Assembly (NCBI GenBank): GCA_031378805.1
Contig: JANNEO010000121.1
Location: forward strand, 39,276 to 103,275
Source: JADCCX01 sp031378805
GTDB taxonomy: Bacteria > Pseudomonadota > Alphaproteobacteria > Rhizobiales > Beijerinckiaceae
DNA: 64,000 nt
Direction of reading: 5' to 3'
In this document: piece by piece, positions 34,262 through 42,828 of the stretch
Position numbering within the stretch: position 1 is the stretch's first letter
Layout: every line of letters starts with the position of its first letter
The notes under the pieces: generated by a model
What the model saw: only the letters and a program-made list of their open reading frames with translations
The model's database searches: none
Told to the model about the DNA's origin: nothing
Made by a program: the position numbers and the translations under genes

Positions 34262-34780
34262 TCAGCCAAAAAGACGACCTGCCCCCACCCCAGCACCGAG
34301 ATAGACGCCAGCCCAGGCTACGGCAGATGCCGCGTTGGTCGCCTGGAACACCAACGGGCGCATGGCGGATATGCCGCAGATCAAGGGAAACACCGCCCTG
34401 AGCGGACCCACGAAGCGCCCGCCGAAATAACCCGGAGCGCCGTACCGCCGAAAGAATGCTTCGCCCCGCTCGAACAGTTCGGGCTGCTTGTTCAGCGGCC
34501 ACATGCCTTTCACATCGTCCTTGTAGCGCCGCCCGATTTCGAAGGAGATCCAGTCGCCGATGAAGGCGCCTGCAACGGCTGCGAAGAACGGCGTCCAGAA
34601 CGGCAGGTCACCCGCGCCGATCATCACGCCAAGGGCGGCGAGGATGGCAGTCGAGGGCACCAGCAACGAAACAAAGGCGAGGCTTTCCAGGAAGGCCAGC
34701 AGGAACACCGCAGGCGCCAGCCAGGACTGGTGATCCCGGACGAAGCCGAGCGTTCCACTGATCATTCCACCGAAATCCAC
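34262..34780 (-). CDS. DedA-family membrane protein, copy 3
   Basis: A 172-residue paralogue, clearly closest to copy 2 (shared FVRxxQS, VFLLAFxES, PLxxxPxxxxRGEAFFxR, GGRFxGPLRA). I chose the GTG at 34780, with GAGG six bases upstream; TTG 34783 and ATG 34765 are alternatives. First of the three in the direction of transcription, 99 bp after the small secreted protein gene, with which it could share a promoter. Confidence 0.85.
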   Translation of the reverse strand: MDFGGMISGTLGFVRDHQSWLAPAVFLLAFLESLAFVSLLVPSTAILAALGVMIGAGDLPFWTPFFAAVAGAFIGDWISFEIGRRYKDDVKGMWPLNKQPELFERGEAFFRRYGAPGYFGGRFVGPLRAVFPLICGISAMRPLVFQATNAASAVAWAGVYLGAGVGAGRLFG

Positions 34781-34879
34781 CAACCACCTCGCGGCATCCG
34801 TCTTTATGGCTGCACATGTGGCGCGATGGTCAGCGAAATCAATGCAGGTGGTTGATCTTCGCGGCTGTCTCTGGCGGCA

Positions 34880-35233
34880 TCAAACCTTGTCGCGGCCCAT
34901 TTTTTTAGTGGCGCGGCAATCCTTGAGATAGGCCCGCCAGGTCGTGCCCTTGGCAGCCAGCGAATCTTTTTCCGCGCGCCAGCTCGCACCGCAGGCCCGC
35001 ATGTCGTCGTCATTCTGGCGCTGCTTGGCGGAGCGTTCTCTTGGGGGCTTGCCTGTGGCAGCAGCCGCCTTCGTGTCAGCTTTTGCCGCTGCTCCGGGCG
35101 CGGGTGTATCCGTTGGCGTTCTGTCTTGCGCACTTCCTCGCAAGGGATTTGGCACGGTATTCTGTGCCAAGGCCGGGCCTGTAGCGAAAAGCATGGCTGC
35201 CAGCAGCAACCTGGCGAAGGAAAAGCGAATCAT
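34880..35233 (-). CDS. Small secreted protein, PsiF-like C-terminal motif
   Basis: A 117-residue protein with a signal peptide (MIRFSFARLLLAAMLFATGPALA, cut before QN), an Ala/Pro/Lys-rich linker and a C-terminal domain with two Cys in DDMRACGASWRAEKD and TWRAYLKDCRATKK. Short periplasmic proteins ending in this Cys-Gly-x-x-W ... W-x-x-(Y/F)-x-x-x-C pattern are widespread in rhizobia and recall PsiF; the role is unknown. GGGAG precedes the ATG at 35233; the longer frame to 35314 is not supported. Confidence 0.7.
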   Translation of the reverse strand: MIRFSFARLLLAAMLFATGPALAQNTVPNPLRGSAQDRTPTDTPAPGAAAKADTKAAAATGKPPRERSAKQRQNDDDMRACGASWRAEKDSLAAKGTTWRAYLKDCRATKKMGRDKV

Positions 35234-35288
35234 GGCGACACTCCCGTTCTGGACCAGCCGGGCATTCGCCGCAGCTCCCTCTTGATAT

Positions 35289-35303
35289 GTACAAAAAGGG
35301 AAC
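35289..35303. promoter_or_regulatory. Possible LexA (SOS) box
   Basis: GTAC-AAAAAGG-GAAC matches the alphaproteobacterial LexA site GAAC-N7-GAAC at all but one base, and the A-rich spacer is like that of known sites. It lies in the divergent gap between the small secreted protein gene (start 35233) and the yfcG-like gene (start 35458). Neither neighbour is a known SOS gene, so this may be chance. Confidence 0.25.
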
Positions 35304-35457
35304 AAAAAGCACAATTGCTGAAAAATCAGGGTATTTTGGTCGCGCTATTGTGTTGCTGGGCATGGGCTTTCGTCTTGCCGCTCAGGCGCTTAGGATGGAA
35401 AGACAGTGTCATGAGCGCCCGCAGGGTTTGCAGCGGGCTGGCAAGCAGGAGCGTCCC

Positions 35458-36162
35458 ATGCCCAAGCAGAACCTTCCCATCGATCTTTATTACTGGCCCA
35501 CGCCAAACGGCTGGAAAATCTCGATCATGCTGGAAGAGTGTGGCTTGCCCTATCAGGTAAAACTCGTGAACATCAGCAAGGGCGAGCAGTTCAAGCCTGA
35601 GTTCCTGGCAATTTCGCCCAACAACAGGATGCCGGCCATCATCGATCCGGAAGGGCCGGAAGGCAGACCGATCTCGGTGTTCGAATCTGGTGCCATCCTG
35701 CAATATCTCGGTCGCAAGACTGGCAAATTCTATCCGCGTGACGAGCGCACCCGTGTCGAGGTGGATGAATGGCTGTTCTGGCAGGTCGGAGGCTTTGGCC
35801 CAATGCTTGGCCAGACCCATCATTTCCGCATCTATGCCCCTGAGAAAATACCCTACGCGGTTGATCGTTACACCAACGAATCCAACCGCCTCTACGGCGT
35901 CATGAACAAGAGGCTGGCGGATCGGCCCTATCTCGCGGGTGAGTATTCCATTGCCGATATGGCGTGCGTCGGCTGGGCCAAACTATGGGAGCGCCAGGGG
36001 CAGAACATCAAGGATTTCCCGCATGTCGAGCGTTGGCTGACCGCCGTGATGGCCCGACCGGCAGTGCAAAAAGGCTTTGCTGTGAACGAAGCGGAGCGTA
36101 CGCAGAACAATCCGGCTGATCCCGCTGTGCGGGCCGTGCTTTTCGGGCAGAAGGCGCGGTAG
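35458..36162 (+). CDS. yfcG: Nu-class glutathione S-transferase, YfcG/YghU-like
   Basis: A 234-residue GST very like E. coli YfcG: YYWPTPNGWKISIMLEE, ISKGEQFKPEFLAISPNNRMPAI, FESGAILQYLGRKTG and LFWQVGGFGPMLGQTHHF. This class uses a Thr/Asn pair near the N-terminus, binds two glutathiones and reduces disulfides and peroxides. I chose the ATG at 35458 (AGGAGCGTCCC upstream); the open frame from 35287 is an unsupported extension. The second GST near the DedA cluster. Confidence 0.92.
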   Translation: MPKQNLPIDLYYWPTPNGWKISIMLEECGLPYQVKLVNISKGEQFKPEFLAISPNNRMPAIIDPEGPEGRPISVFESGAILQYLGRKTGKFYPRDERTRVEVDEWLFWQVGGFGPMLGQTHHFRIYAPEKIPYAVDRYTNESNRLYGVMNKRLADRPYLAGEYSIADMACVGWAKLWERQGQNIKDFPHVERWLTAVMARPAVQKGFAVNEAERTQNNPADPAVRAVLFGQKAR

Positions 36163-36295
36163 CTGATTGATTCTTCTGCATGATGCTCGACTGGCACTGG
36201 GTTGGACATTTTGCATTCGACATACGTAAAATTGCATACTATGTCGGGATTGGAATGTCAGTCGGCTTCACATTGGCAAAGGGCAAAACACTGGA

Positions 36296-36811
36296 ATGGA
36301 CGCAACGCGTGAGGCCCTCAGTCAATTCTCGGCAGGAATGCTTTCGGTTGAGAATGTCCACAGCGCTCTGTGCCAAGATATCCTGAACCATGTTTCTTCC
36401 ACGCGGGCGAGCATCTGGTATTTCGATGCAGGCGGGCGCTCCATGACCAGCGCCTGCGTTGTCGATAGACGCCTTACGCAAGCCGAGCCGCCTATCACGC
36501 TCCTGACCGAGAACTGTGCGCCGTACATTGACGAAATAAGGCGCAAGGGGAGCATCGCAGCTTCGAATGCACTGACGGATGATGTCACGTCCTGTCTGGC
36601 CCAAGACTATCTGATCCCGCTGGGAATCACGTCCTTGCTCGACCAGGTGATCGCTGTCGGGGCTGATCCGGTGGCCGTGCTGTGCTGCGAACATTGCGGA
36701 GAGTTCAAGGACTGGTCGAACCAGGATCAGGCCTATCTGCAAAGCATGGCAATCCTGTTGCGATTGTCTTTTGTCATGCAGAACGTGGCCAATCGCCGCC
36801 AGACCGTTTGA
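36296..36811 (+). CDS. Stand-alone GAF-domain protein
   Basis: A 171-residue protein made of one GAF domain: helix LSQFSAGMLSVENVHSALCQDIL, strand STRASIWYFDAGGRSMTSAC, then LLDQVIAVGADPVAVLCCEHCGEFKDW and a closing helix QDQAYLQSMAILLRLS. There is no output domain, so it would act in trans or bind a small ligand. Several Cys cluster in VLCCEHCG, which might bind metal or sense redox, though that is speculation. The ribosome binding site is weak. Confidence 0.75.
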   Translation: MDATREALSQFSAGMLSVENVHSALCQDILNHVSSTRASIWYFDAGGRSMTSACVVDRRLTQAEPPITLLTENCAPYIDEIRRKGSIAASNALTDDVTSCLAQDYLIPLGITSLLDQVIAVGADPVAVLCCEHCGEFKDWSNQDQAYLQSMAILLRLSFVMQNVANRRQTV

Positions 36812-36926
36812 GAAGCTTGCGCGCTGCCCAGCATGGACAGGCGGTCAGCCCAATCGGCATTGCCGCCGATTGCCTCATCTGCAGTTTCACGATATCGCGG
36901 GCAGCTATGACGCGAGAATCCTGATT

Positions 36927-37814
36927 TTGCGCAAATCCAGCATCCTTTCCGGCGTATTTGCGCTTGGCCTTGTTGCCAATGGAAGCCCTGCGCTGGCCCA
37001 GGGTTTGTTCGATCTTTTACGCAACAACGCCTCCAATGCTTTTGCGCCTTCTGACGAAGGCAAAGCGTCGCTGCCACCTCCTTTGAGCATCATCCCGATC
37101 ACGCCACGCGCGGGCGATCTGAGTGCGACATCCCGGAAAGCCACCGACCAGAAAAAACAGCCGGTCCAGACCCCCGTTCCGGCGTCAAAACCGGAAGAGG
37201 AAGAGGAGGACGACGAGGCTGTCTTTGAGCATGAGACGCCCAAGCTGGTGCGCATTCCGCTGCCAACTCCCCGGCCCGGTGCCGTGCAACGCGCTGCGGC
37301 AGACGTGGCACCGGTGGGTGGGGCCCGCTGGTCATCCACGGGGAACCAACTGCCACCGGGCGTCACGCTGCCAGGAAGTTCCGTGACGCCGCCCACTGCG
37401 CCGCGCCTCGCATCCCTGCCCAGCACACAGTCGACACCACGCTGGACCATGACTGACGCGCCCATGGTACGCCCGCCTGGCCTGAGGGAATCCGAGGTTC
37501 CAGTTCCCAACATGCCTGGCGTGTTCGCCCCGCCCGAAGCCAATTTCCACTGCCTGCCCGTCGGCATCAAACAGGTGCTGGTGGATACAGCCAAGCGTTT
37601 CGGCCATGTTGCCATTCTGAATGCCAAGCGGCCCAGGGGAACAGGCGCACGCGCATCATATCATTATCAGTGCCGCGCCGTAGACTTCCGCGTTCGGGGC
37701 GTGGCAATTTCGACGGTTTACGCGTTTCTGCGCGAGCATCCCAATGTAGGCGGACGCAAGATTTATCCCTTCGGCTTCTTTCACATCGATGATGGCCCGA
37801 TGCGCAGCTGGTGA
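36927..37814 (+). CDS. DUF882 / M15-type peptidase-like exported protein
   Basis: A protein of about 295 residues with a signal peptide (RKSSILSGVFALGLVANGSPALA), a long low-complexity linker with an acidic run near residues 88-98, and a C-terminal YcbK/DUF882 domain. The zinc-site pattern is intact: HYQCRAVD (His-x6-Asp) and HIDDG (His-x-Asp) followed by RSW. Members act on or bind peptidoglycan in the periplasm. No ATG fits; TTG 36927 just before the signal peptide is my best guess, and the frame is open back to 36771. Confidence 0.75.
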   Translation: MRKSSILSGVFALGLVANGSPALAQGLFDLLRNNASNAFAPSDEGKASLPPPLSIIPITPRAGDLSATSRKATDQKKQPVQTPVPASKPEEEEEDDEAVFEHETPKLVRIPLPTPRPGAVQRAAADVAPVGGARWSSTGNQLPPGVTLPGSSVTPPTAPRLASLPSTQSTPRWTMTDAPMVRPPGLRESEVPVPNMPGVFAPPEANFHCLPVGIKQVLVDTAKRFGHVAILNAKRPRGTGARASYHYQCRAVDFRVRGVAISTVYAFLREHPNVGGRKIYPFGFFHIDDGPMRSW

Positions 37815-37904
37815 GATCGCACCATACAGGCGTTGGACGTTTTGCCACAACGGCAGGCCGGGTTCCATTCGGTAGGGATTGGGCACAGCCGGGGAGAACG
37901 TGCA

Positions 37905-38234
37905 GTGCCAGGATCATTCAAGAACTTTGAAAATGACGTCAGAAAACTGATGATTGACCTCATCGGCATTCCATTGATCATTTTTTGGGGAGGTCTGTCG
38001 CTCATGCCCCTCGGATTGCTGTTCACTGGCGACGTGTCGACACTCCGCTACTGGATCAACGTGTTTTTCCTTGGCACAGGACTTTGGGGCGTATTGGTCA
38101 TTTACTTCGGCGCCAAGGCGCTGATGTGGTCCGAGGCACGCGCAACCTCTAGCGCACCGTCCCGCATTGCCATCGTCGCTTTTGCCGGGGTTTGGTGCGT
38201 CCTCTATTTCGCCTTCTACTTTTCAAGCCGATAA
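37905..38234 (+). CDS. Small membrane protein of unknown function
   Basis: A 109-residue protein with three hydrophobic segments (about 18-38, 49-71 and 88-106). GGGGAG eight bases before a GTG at 37905 supports this start; the next ATG is at 37950. It follows the DUF882 gene by 90 bp. I recognise no family. Confidence 0.55.
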   Translation: MPGSFKNFENDVRKLMIDLIGIPLIIFWGGLSLMPLGLLFTGDVSTLRYWINVFFLGTGLWGVLVIYFGAKALMWSEARATSSAPSRIAIVAFAGVWCVLYFAFYFSSR

Positions 38235-38378
38235 CGCTTGCTCTTTCGATGGCGCGCATGACGCATTTCCCGTCCAGCGTTCAGACTGCGTGATCGTTGA
38301 GAACAGCGGTAGTGCCATGTGAGGTGTTCGCCTATAGACAGGAAAGAACGATAGATTCCCTGTTCCGGAAACCTCCAT

Positions 38379-39701
38379 ATGCGCCTTTCCCGCTATTTTC
38401 TGCCCATCTTGCGCGACACGCCAAAAGACGCGGAAATCGTTTCTCACCGCCTGATGCTTCGCGCAGGCATGACCCGTCAGCAATCGGCCGGTATCTACAG
38501 CTGGCTGCCGCTCGGCCTGCGCGTGTTGAACAAGGTCAATGCCATCGTGCGCGAGGAGCAGAATCGCTCCGGTGCCGTTGAACTGCTGATGCCGACGATC
38601 CAGTCTGCAGATCTCTGGCGTGAATCCGGCCGATACGACGCTTATGGCAAGGAAATGCTGCGCATCACCGACAGGCACGAGCGCGAGATGCTGTTTGGTC
38701 CCACCAACGAGGAAATGATCACGGAGATTTTCCGCGGCTACGTCCGGTCCTACAAGGATCTGCCGATGAATCTCTACCACATCCAATGGAAATTCCGCGA
38801 TGAGGTGCGCCCACGTTTCGGCGTGATGCGCTCGCGCGAATTTCTCATGAAGGATGCCTATTCCTTCGACGTGGATGAGGCGGGTGCCCGCCACGCTTAC
38901 AACAAGATGTTCGCGGCCTATCTCCGGACCTTCGACAGACTGGGCCTGAAATCGATTCCCATGCGCGCAGACACCGGACCCATCGGCGGCGATCTCAGTC
39001 ATGAGTTCATTATCCTTGCCTCAACGGGCGAGAGCGAGGTGTTCTGCCACGGCGACTACCTCGATTTTCCTGTTCCGCCCGCCAGCACCGACTTTGACGA
39101 CGTGTCAGGGTTGCAGACGACGGTCGACAAATGGACCTCGCTCTATGCCGCGACCTCGGAAATGCATGATGCCGCTGCCTTCAACACCATCCCTGAAGCG
39201 AAGCGCGTGTCGGCACGCGGTATCGAGGTTGGTCATATCTTCTATTTCGGCACCAAGTACTCCGACAGCATGAACGCCAAGGTGATGGGCGCTGATGGCA
39301 TCGAGCGTCCGGTCCACATGGGCTCCTATGGTATTGGCCCATCGCGCATCGTGGCTTCGGTGATCGAGGCGAGCCACGACGAAGCCGGCATCATCTGGCC
39401 GGAAGCGATCGCACCCTATCACGTGGCTCTGCTCAACCTGCGCGTGGGCGATGCCGCTGTGGATGCGGCCTGCGGCCAGCTCTACACCACATTGGAACAG
39501 GCCGGGTTCGAGGTTCTTTATGACGACCGCGACGATCGACCGGGCGCCAAGTTTGCCACGGCTGACTTGATCGGCCTGCCTTACCAGGTGATCGTCGGCC
39601 CCAAGAGCCTGGCTGAGGGCAAGGTCGAGCTGAAATGGCGTAAGTCTGGTGCGCGGGAAGTGGTGGCACTAAACGACGTGGTGCCGAGGTTGAGAGCGTG
39701 A
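38379..39701 (+). CDS. proS: Prolyl-tRNA synthetase (short form without INS editing domain)
   Basis: A 440-residue class II aminoacyl-tRNA synthetase. Motif 1 lies around GIYSWLPLGLRVL, motif 2 is FRDEVRPRFGVMRSREFLMKDAYSF and motif 3 is GSYGIGPSRIVASVIE; an anticodon-binding domain forms the last ~110 residues. The INS editing domain found between motifs 2 and 3 in E. coli ProS (572 residues) is absent, as is normal for alphaproteobacteria, where a separate YbaK/ProXp-type protein edits. proS-lolC-lolD is the usual order. Confidence 0.96.
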   Translation: MRLSRYFLPILRDTPKDAEIVSHRLMLRAGMTRQQSAGIYSWLPLGLRVLNKVNAIVREEQNRSGAVELLMPTIQSADLWRESGRYDAYGKEMLRITDRHEREMLFGPTNEEMITEIFRGYVRSYKDLPMNLYHIQWKFRDEVRPRFGVMRSREFLMKDAYSFDVDEAGARHAYNKMFAAYLRTFDRLGLKSIPMRADTGPIGGDLSHEFIILASTGESEVFCHGDYLDFPVPPASTDFDDVSGLQTTVDKWTSLYAATSEMHDAAAFNTIPEAKRVSARGIEVGHIFYFGTKYSDSMNAKVMGADGIERPVHMGSYGIGPSRIVASVIEASHDEAGIIWPEAIAPYHVALLNLRVGDAAVDAACGQLYTTLEQAGFEVLYDDRDDRPGAKFATADLIGLPYQVIVGPKSLAEGKVELKWRKSGAREVVALNDVVPRLRA

Positions 39702-39724
39702 GGGTTGGCGTTGCCCTGCCATTC

Positions 39725-39814
39725 GGCCTCACCCTGAGCCTGTCGAAGGGCGAGGCCGCAGCCCCGAGCGTGCCGATATCCTCAATCCTTCGACAGGCTC
39801 AGGATGAGGATATC
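39725..39814. repeat. Inverted pair of CCTGAGCCTGTCGAAGG-type repeats (proS-lolC gap)
   Basis: Copy A (39725-39757) is a hairpin closed by GGCCTC/GAGGCC with ACCCTGAGCCTGTCGAAGGG inside. Copy B (39775-39814) is closed by a perfect 10-bp GATATCCTCA/TGAGGATATC arm and contains ATCCTTCGACAGGCTCAGGA, the reverse complement of the same core. The core sequence is a very common dispersed repeat in alphaproteobacteria. The pair fills most of the 133-bp gap, and copy B ends just before the lolC ribosome binding site. Confidence 0.85.
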
Positions 39815-39834
39815 CGGGGCAAGGTGACGCTCGC

Positions 39835-41121
39835 ATGACCGACATTAGTCCCCCCACCACCCCATCACCGCCCAAGCCCTTCGCAGGCTTTGAGCGGATG
39901 CTGGCGTTCCGTTACCTGCGTCCACGCCGCAAGGAAGGCTTCATCTCGGTCATCGCCGGGTTTTCCTTCGCAGGCATCTTGCTGGGGGTCGCGGCACTGA
40001 TCATCGTGATGTCGGTGATGAATGGCTTCCGCAAGGAACTGATTTCGAAGATTCTCGGCATCAGCGGCCACGTCTTCATTCAGGCGATGGATCAACCGCT
40101 GACCGATTACGAGGAGTTGTCCAAGCGTTTCGAGCAGATCAAGGGCGTGAAGCAGGCCATTCCTGTGATCAACGGCCAGGTGCTGGCCTCGTCGCCCTTT
40201 GCCTCGAGCGGTGCTCTCGTGCGCGGCGTGCGCGAGGCCGATATCAAACGCCTTGACACCATTGCGAAGAACATCCGGGCGGGTTCGCTCGACAATTTTG
40301 ACAGCGGCGAAGGCATCGCCATCGGTCAGCGGCTGGCGGATCAGCTGGGCATCAGGGCGGGAGACAAGCTGACGCTGCTGTCGCCCAATGGCCCAGCCAG
40401 CCCTTTCGGCCAGACGCCACGGCGCAAGGTCTACACCATCGCCGCCATCTTTCTCATCGGCATGTCGGAGTTCGATAGCGCCTTCGTCTACATGCCGCTG
40501 AAGGAAGCGCAGATCTATTTCGACCGTGACGATGATGTCAGCACGATTGAACTGACGGTCGAGAACCCGGAGGAGGCCGAGCGCATTTCGCAAATCGCCA
40601 TTGATGTCGCGGGACGCCCGATCATCACCAGTGACTGGAAAATTCGCAACCAGACCTTTGTGGGCGCATTGGAGGTGGAGCGGAACGTGATGTTCATCAT
40701 CCTCACGCTCATCGTGATGGTCGCGGCGCTCAACATCATCTCCGGCTTGATCATGCTGGTGCGCTCGAAATCACGCGACATCGCTATCTTGCGCACGATG
40801 GGCGCGACGCAAGGCTCCGTGTTGCGGGTGTTCCTGATGACAGGCGCCAGCATCGGCATCGCTGGCACATTGGCGGGTCTCGCCATTGGCGTGCTGGTGG
40901 CCAAGAACATCGACACGCTGAAGAACTTCTTCTCCTGGCTGTCCGGCCGCGATCTTTTTCCGGCCACGTTGTATTTCCTCAGTAAATTACCGGCGGTCAT
41001 CGATTGGCGCGAGGTGATGACGGTGGTTGCGATGGCGCTTGTGCTGTCGCTGATCGCCAGTCTCTACCCCGCATGGCAGGCCGCCAAACTCGATCCTGTC
41101 GAGGCGCTGCGCTATGAGTGA
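39835..41121 (+). CDS. lolC: Lipoprotein-releasing ABC transporter permease (LolC/LolE type)
   Basis: A 428-residue inner-membrane protein with an N-terminal membrane segment after RYLRPRRKEGFISVIAGFSFAG, a large periplasmic MacB-like domain (about 50-270) and three C-terminal FtsX-type segments (FIILTLIVMVAALNIISGL and following). It releases outer-membrane lipoproteins to LolA. Only one permease gene is present, as usual for alphaproteobacteria. It overlaps lolD by eight bases. Confidence 0.94.
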   Translation: MTDISPPTTPSPPKPFAGFERMLAFRYLRPRRKEGFISVIAGFSFAGILLGVAALIIVMSVMNGFRKELISKILGISGHVFIQAMDQPLTDYEELSKRFEQIKGVKQAIPVINGQVLASSPFASSGALVRGVREADIKRLDTIAKNIRAGSLDNFDSGEGIAIGQRLADQLGIRAGDKLTLLSPNGPASPFGQTPRRKVYTIAAIFLIGMSEFDSAFVYMPLKEAQIYFDRDDDVSTIELTVENPEEAERISQIAIDVAGRPIITSDWKIRNQTFVGALEVERNVMFIILTLIVMVAALNIISGLIMLVRSKSRDIAILRTMGATQGSVLRVFLMTGASIGIAGTLAGLAIGVLVAKNIDTLKNFFSWLSGRDLFPATLYFLSKLPAVIDWREVMTVVAMALVLSLIASLYPAWQAAKLDPVEALRYE

Positions 41122-41797
41122 GGCTGCCCTGCAACTCGTCGATGTCCAGCGCCACTACGGGGAGGGCGAAAAGCGCCTTGATATCCTCAATGGCGCCAGC
41201 CTGACGTTGCATCGCGGTCAGGCTGTGGCGCTGGTCGCTCCTTCGGGTGCGGGCAAGTCCACGCTTCTGCATCTGGCTGGCCTGCTGGAGCGACCGGATG
41301 GTGGCGAGGTCTTCGTGGGCGGGCAGGCCACCGCGGCCCTGGATGAATCGGGACGTACGGCGCTGCGGCGCAGCGAGATCGGCTTCGTCTATCAGTTTCA
41401 CCATCTCCTGCCGGAATTCTCCGCGGTGGAGAATGTGGCAATGCCGCAATTGATCCTGGGACAACCCAGGGAGGTTGCCCATAGCCGCTCCCGCGAGTTG
41501 CTGGCCTTCCTTGGCCTCGGACAGCGCCTGGAGCATCGCCCGGCGGAACTGTCAGGCGGCGAGCAGCAACGCGTCGCCATTGCGCGCGCCGTCGCCAATG
41601 CACCACGCCTGATGATGGCGGATGAACCCACGGGCAATCTCGATCCCCACACGGCAGAGCATGTGTTCTCGACCCTGCTGTCGCTGGTGCGCGCTTCCGG
41701 CCTGGTCGCGCTCATCGCCACGCACAATCTCGAACTCGCGGGGCGCATGGATCGGCGTGTGACGCTGAAAGAAGGGCGTGTAGTGGAGCTGGAGTGA
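41114..41797 (+). CDS. lolD: Lipoprotein-releasing ABC transporter ATPase LolD
   Basis: A 227-residue ATPase with Walker A APSGAGKST, the ABC signature LSGGEQQRVAIARA and Walker B LMMADEPTGNLD. It powers LolC. Translationally coupled to lolC by overlap. dnaE often follows in related genomes; here a repeat pair and a VOC protein gene follow. Confidence 0.95.
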   Translation: MSEAALQLVDVQRHYGEGEKRLDILNGASLTLHRGQAVALVAPSGAGKSTLLHLAGLLERPDGGEVFVGGQATAALDESGRTALRRSEIGFVYQFHHLLPEFSAVENVAMPQLILGQPREVAHSRSRELLAFLGLGQRLEHRPAELSGGEQQRVAIARAVANAPRLMMADEPTGNLDPHTAEHVFSTLLSLVRASGLVALIATHNLELAGRMDRRVTLKEGRVVELE

Positions 41798-41813
41798 GAC
41801 CATGCAACGACTT

Positions 41814-41887
41814 CATCCTGAGCCTGTCGAAGGATGGTTCAGTGGACCTCTCTGTCGAAAACCTAGATCTTCGACAAGCCCAGGATG
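41814..41887. repeat. Second inverted pair of CCTGAGCCTGTCGAAGG-type repeats (after lolD)
   Basis: CATCCTGAGCCTGTCGAAGGATG at 41814-41836 (itself closed by CATCC/GGATG) is followed 30 bp later by ATCTTCGACAAGCCCAGGATG (41867-41887), an inverted and slightly decayed copy. Same repeat family as at 39725-39814, so two pairs bracket lolC-lolD. Confidence 0.8.
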
Positions 41888-41949
41888 CGGTTTTCTGGTG
41901 TCGCGTACTGGAATTCCCTTTTGCCTCACCGACTGCTAAATCTTTTGCA

Positions 41950-42828
41950 ATGACGTTCCGCCACCTCGATCATCTCGTCCTGCCTGCCCGCGATCTGGAT
42001 GCGCAGGCCGCATTTTACCAGCGCCTCGGCTTTCGCGTGGGCAACCGCAACATCCATCCGTGGGGCACGGAAAACCGCATTGTGCAGTTCGACGGCTGCT
42101 TCCTCGAATTGATCACCATTGGCACCACTGCCATTCCGCCCGACCACGAGCCGCGCACCTTTTCCTTTGGAGAGCATGTGCGGAACTGGCTGGAAAACGA
42201 AGGCGACGGCATGTCCATGCTCGCCTGCGCCAGTGCGGATGCGACGGCGGACGCCCGGTGGCTCGATCAGGCCGGTATTGCGGCGTACGAGCCGTTCCAT
42301 TTTGGCCGCAAGGGCAAGCGTGCGGACGGCAGTGACATGGAAGTGGCATTCACTCTGGCCTATGCCACGCCGTCGGTAATGCCGGACCTCTGCTTTTTTC
42401 TTTGCCAGCAGCACAATCCCGAGAACTTCTGGAACTCCGGCTTTCAGTCCCACGAGAACACGGTGCTGGGTATAAAACGTGTCGTTGTGGTGCGCGATAC
42501 CCCGCTTGAAGCCGTTGGTTTTCTCAAGAGCTGGCTTGGTGGAGAGCCACTGTGTGATGCGGGTGGTGTGACGATGGACACACGGAGGGGCAGTCTGTCG
42601 ATCTGGACGCCTGCCGCCGCGCGGGCCGAACTGGGCGATGACCCCGCTTTGTTCAGTGGTCGCCGGGCCAGGTTTGGTGCCATCGTTTTCGAGGCTGCCA
42701 GCTTGGCCGCAACCGAATTGGCGTTGCGCAAGAACAACGTTCCTCACCGCCGGGACAATGGCAGAATCGTCGTGCCTTCTGGTGCCGCATTCGGTGTCGT
42801 GCTGGCCTTTGAAGAGCAAACCGCATGA
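41950..42828 (+). CDS. VOC-superfamily (glyoxalase-like) protein
   Basis: A 292-residue protein with an N-terminal vicinal-oxygen-chelate fold: FRHLDHLVLPARDLDAQAAFYQRLGFRVG, then FDGCFLELITIG. A second, more diverged half (about 150-285) includes FFLCQQHNPENFW and LGIKRVVVVRDTPLEAVGFLKSWLG. It fits the Glyoxalase_3-like group; substrate unknown. The ATG at 41950 starts the domain but lacks a clear ribosome binding site. Its stop overlaps the next gene (ATGA). Confidence 0.8.
   Translation: MTFRHLDHLVLPARDLDAQAAFYQRLGFRVGNRNIHPWGTENRIVQFDGCFLELITIGTTAIPPDHEPRTFSFGEHVRNWLENEGDGMSMLACASADATADARWLDQAGIAAYEPFHFGRKGKRADGSDMEVAFTLAYATPSVMPDLCFFLCQQHNPENFWNSGFQSHENTVLGIKRVVVVRDTPLEAVGFLKSWLGGEPLCDAGGVTMDTRRGSLSIWTPAAARAELGDDPALFSGRRARFGAIVFEAASLAATELALRKNNVPHRRDNGRIVVPSGAAFGVVLAFEEQTA

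Noticed and set aside
36180..36386. A 68-codon frame before the GAF gene
   Set aside because: It overlaps the GAF gene in another frame and has no ribosome binding site or known motif.
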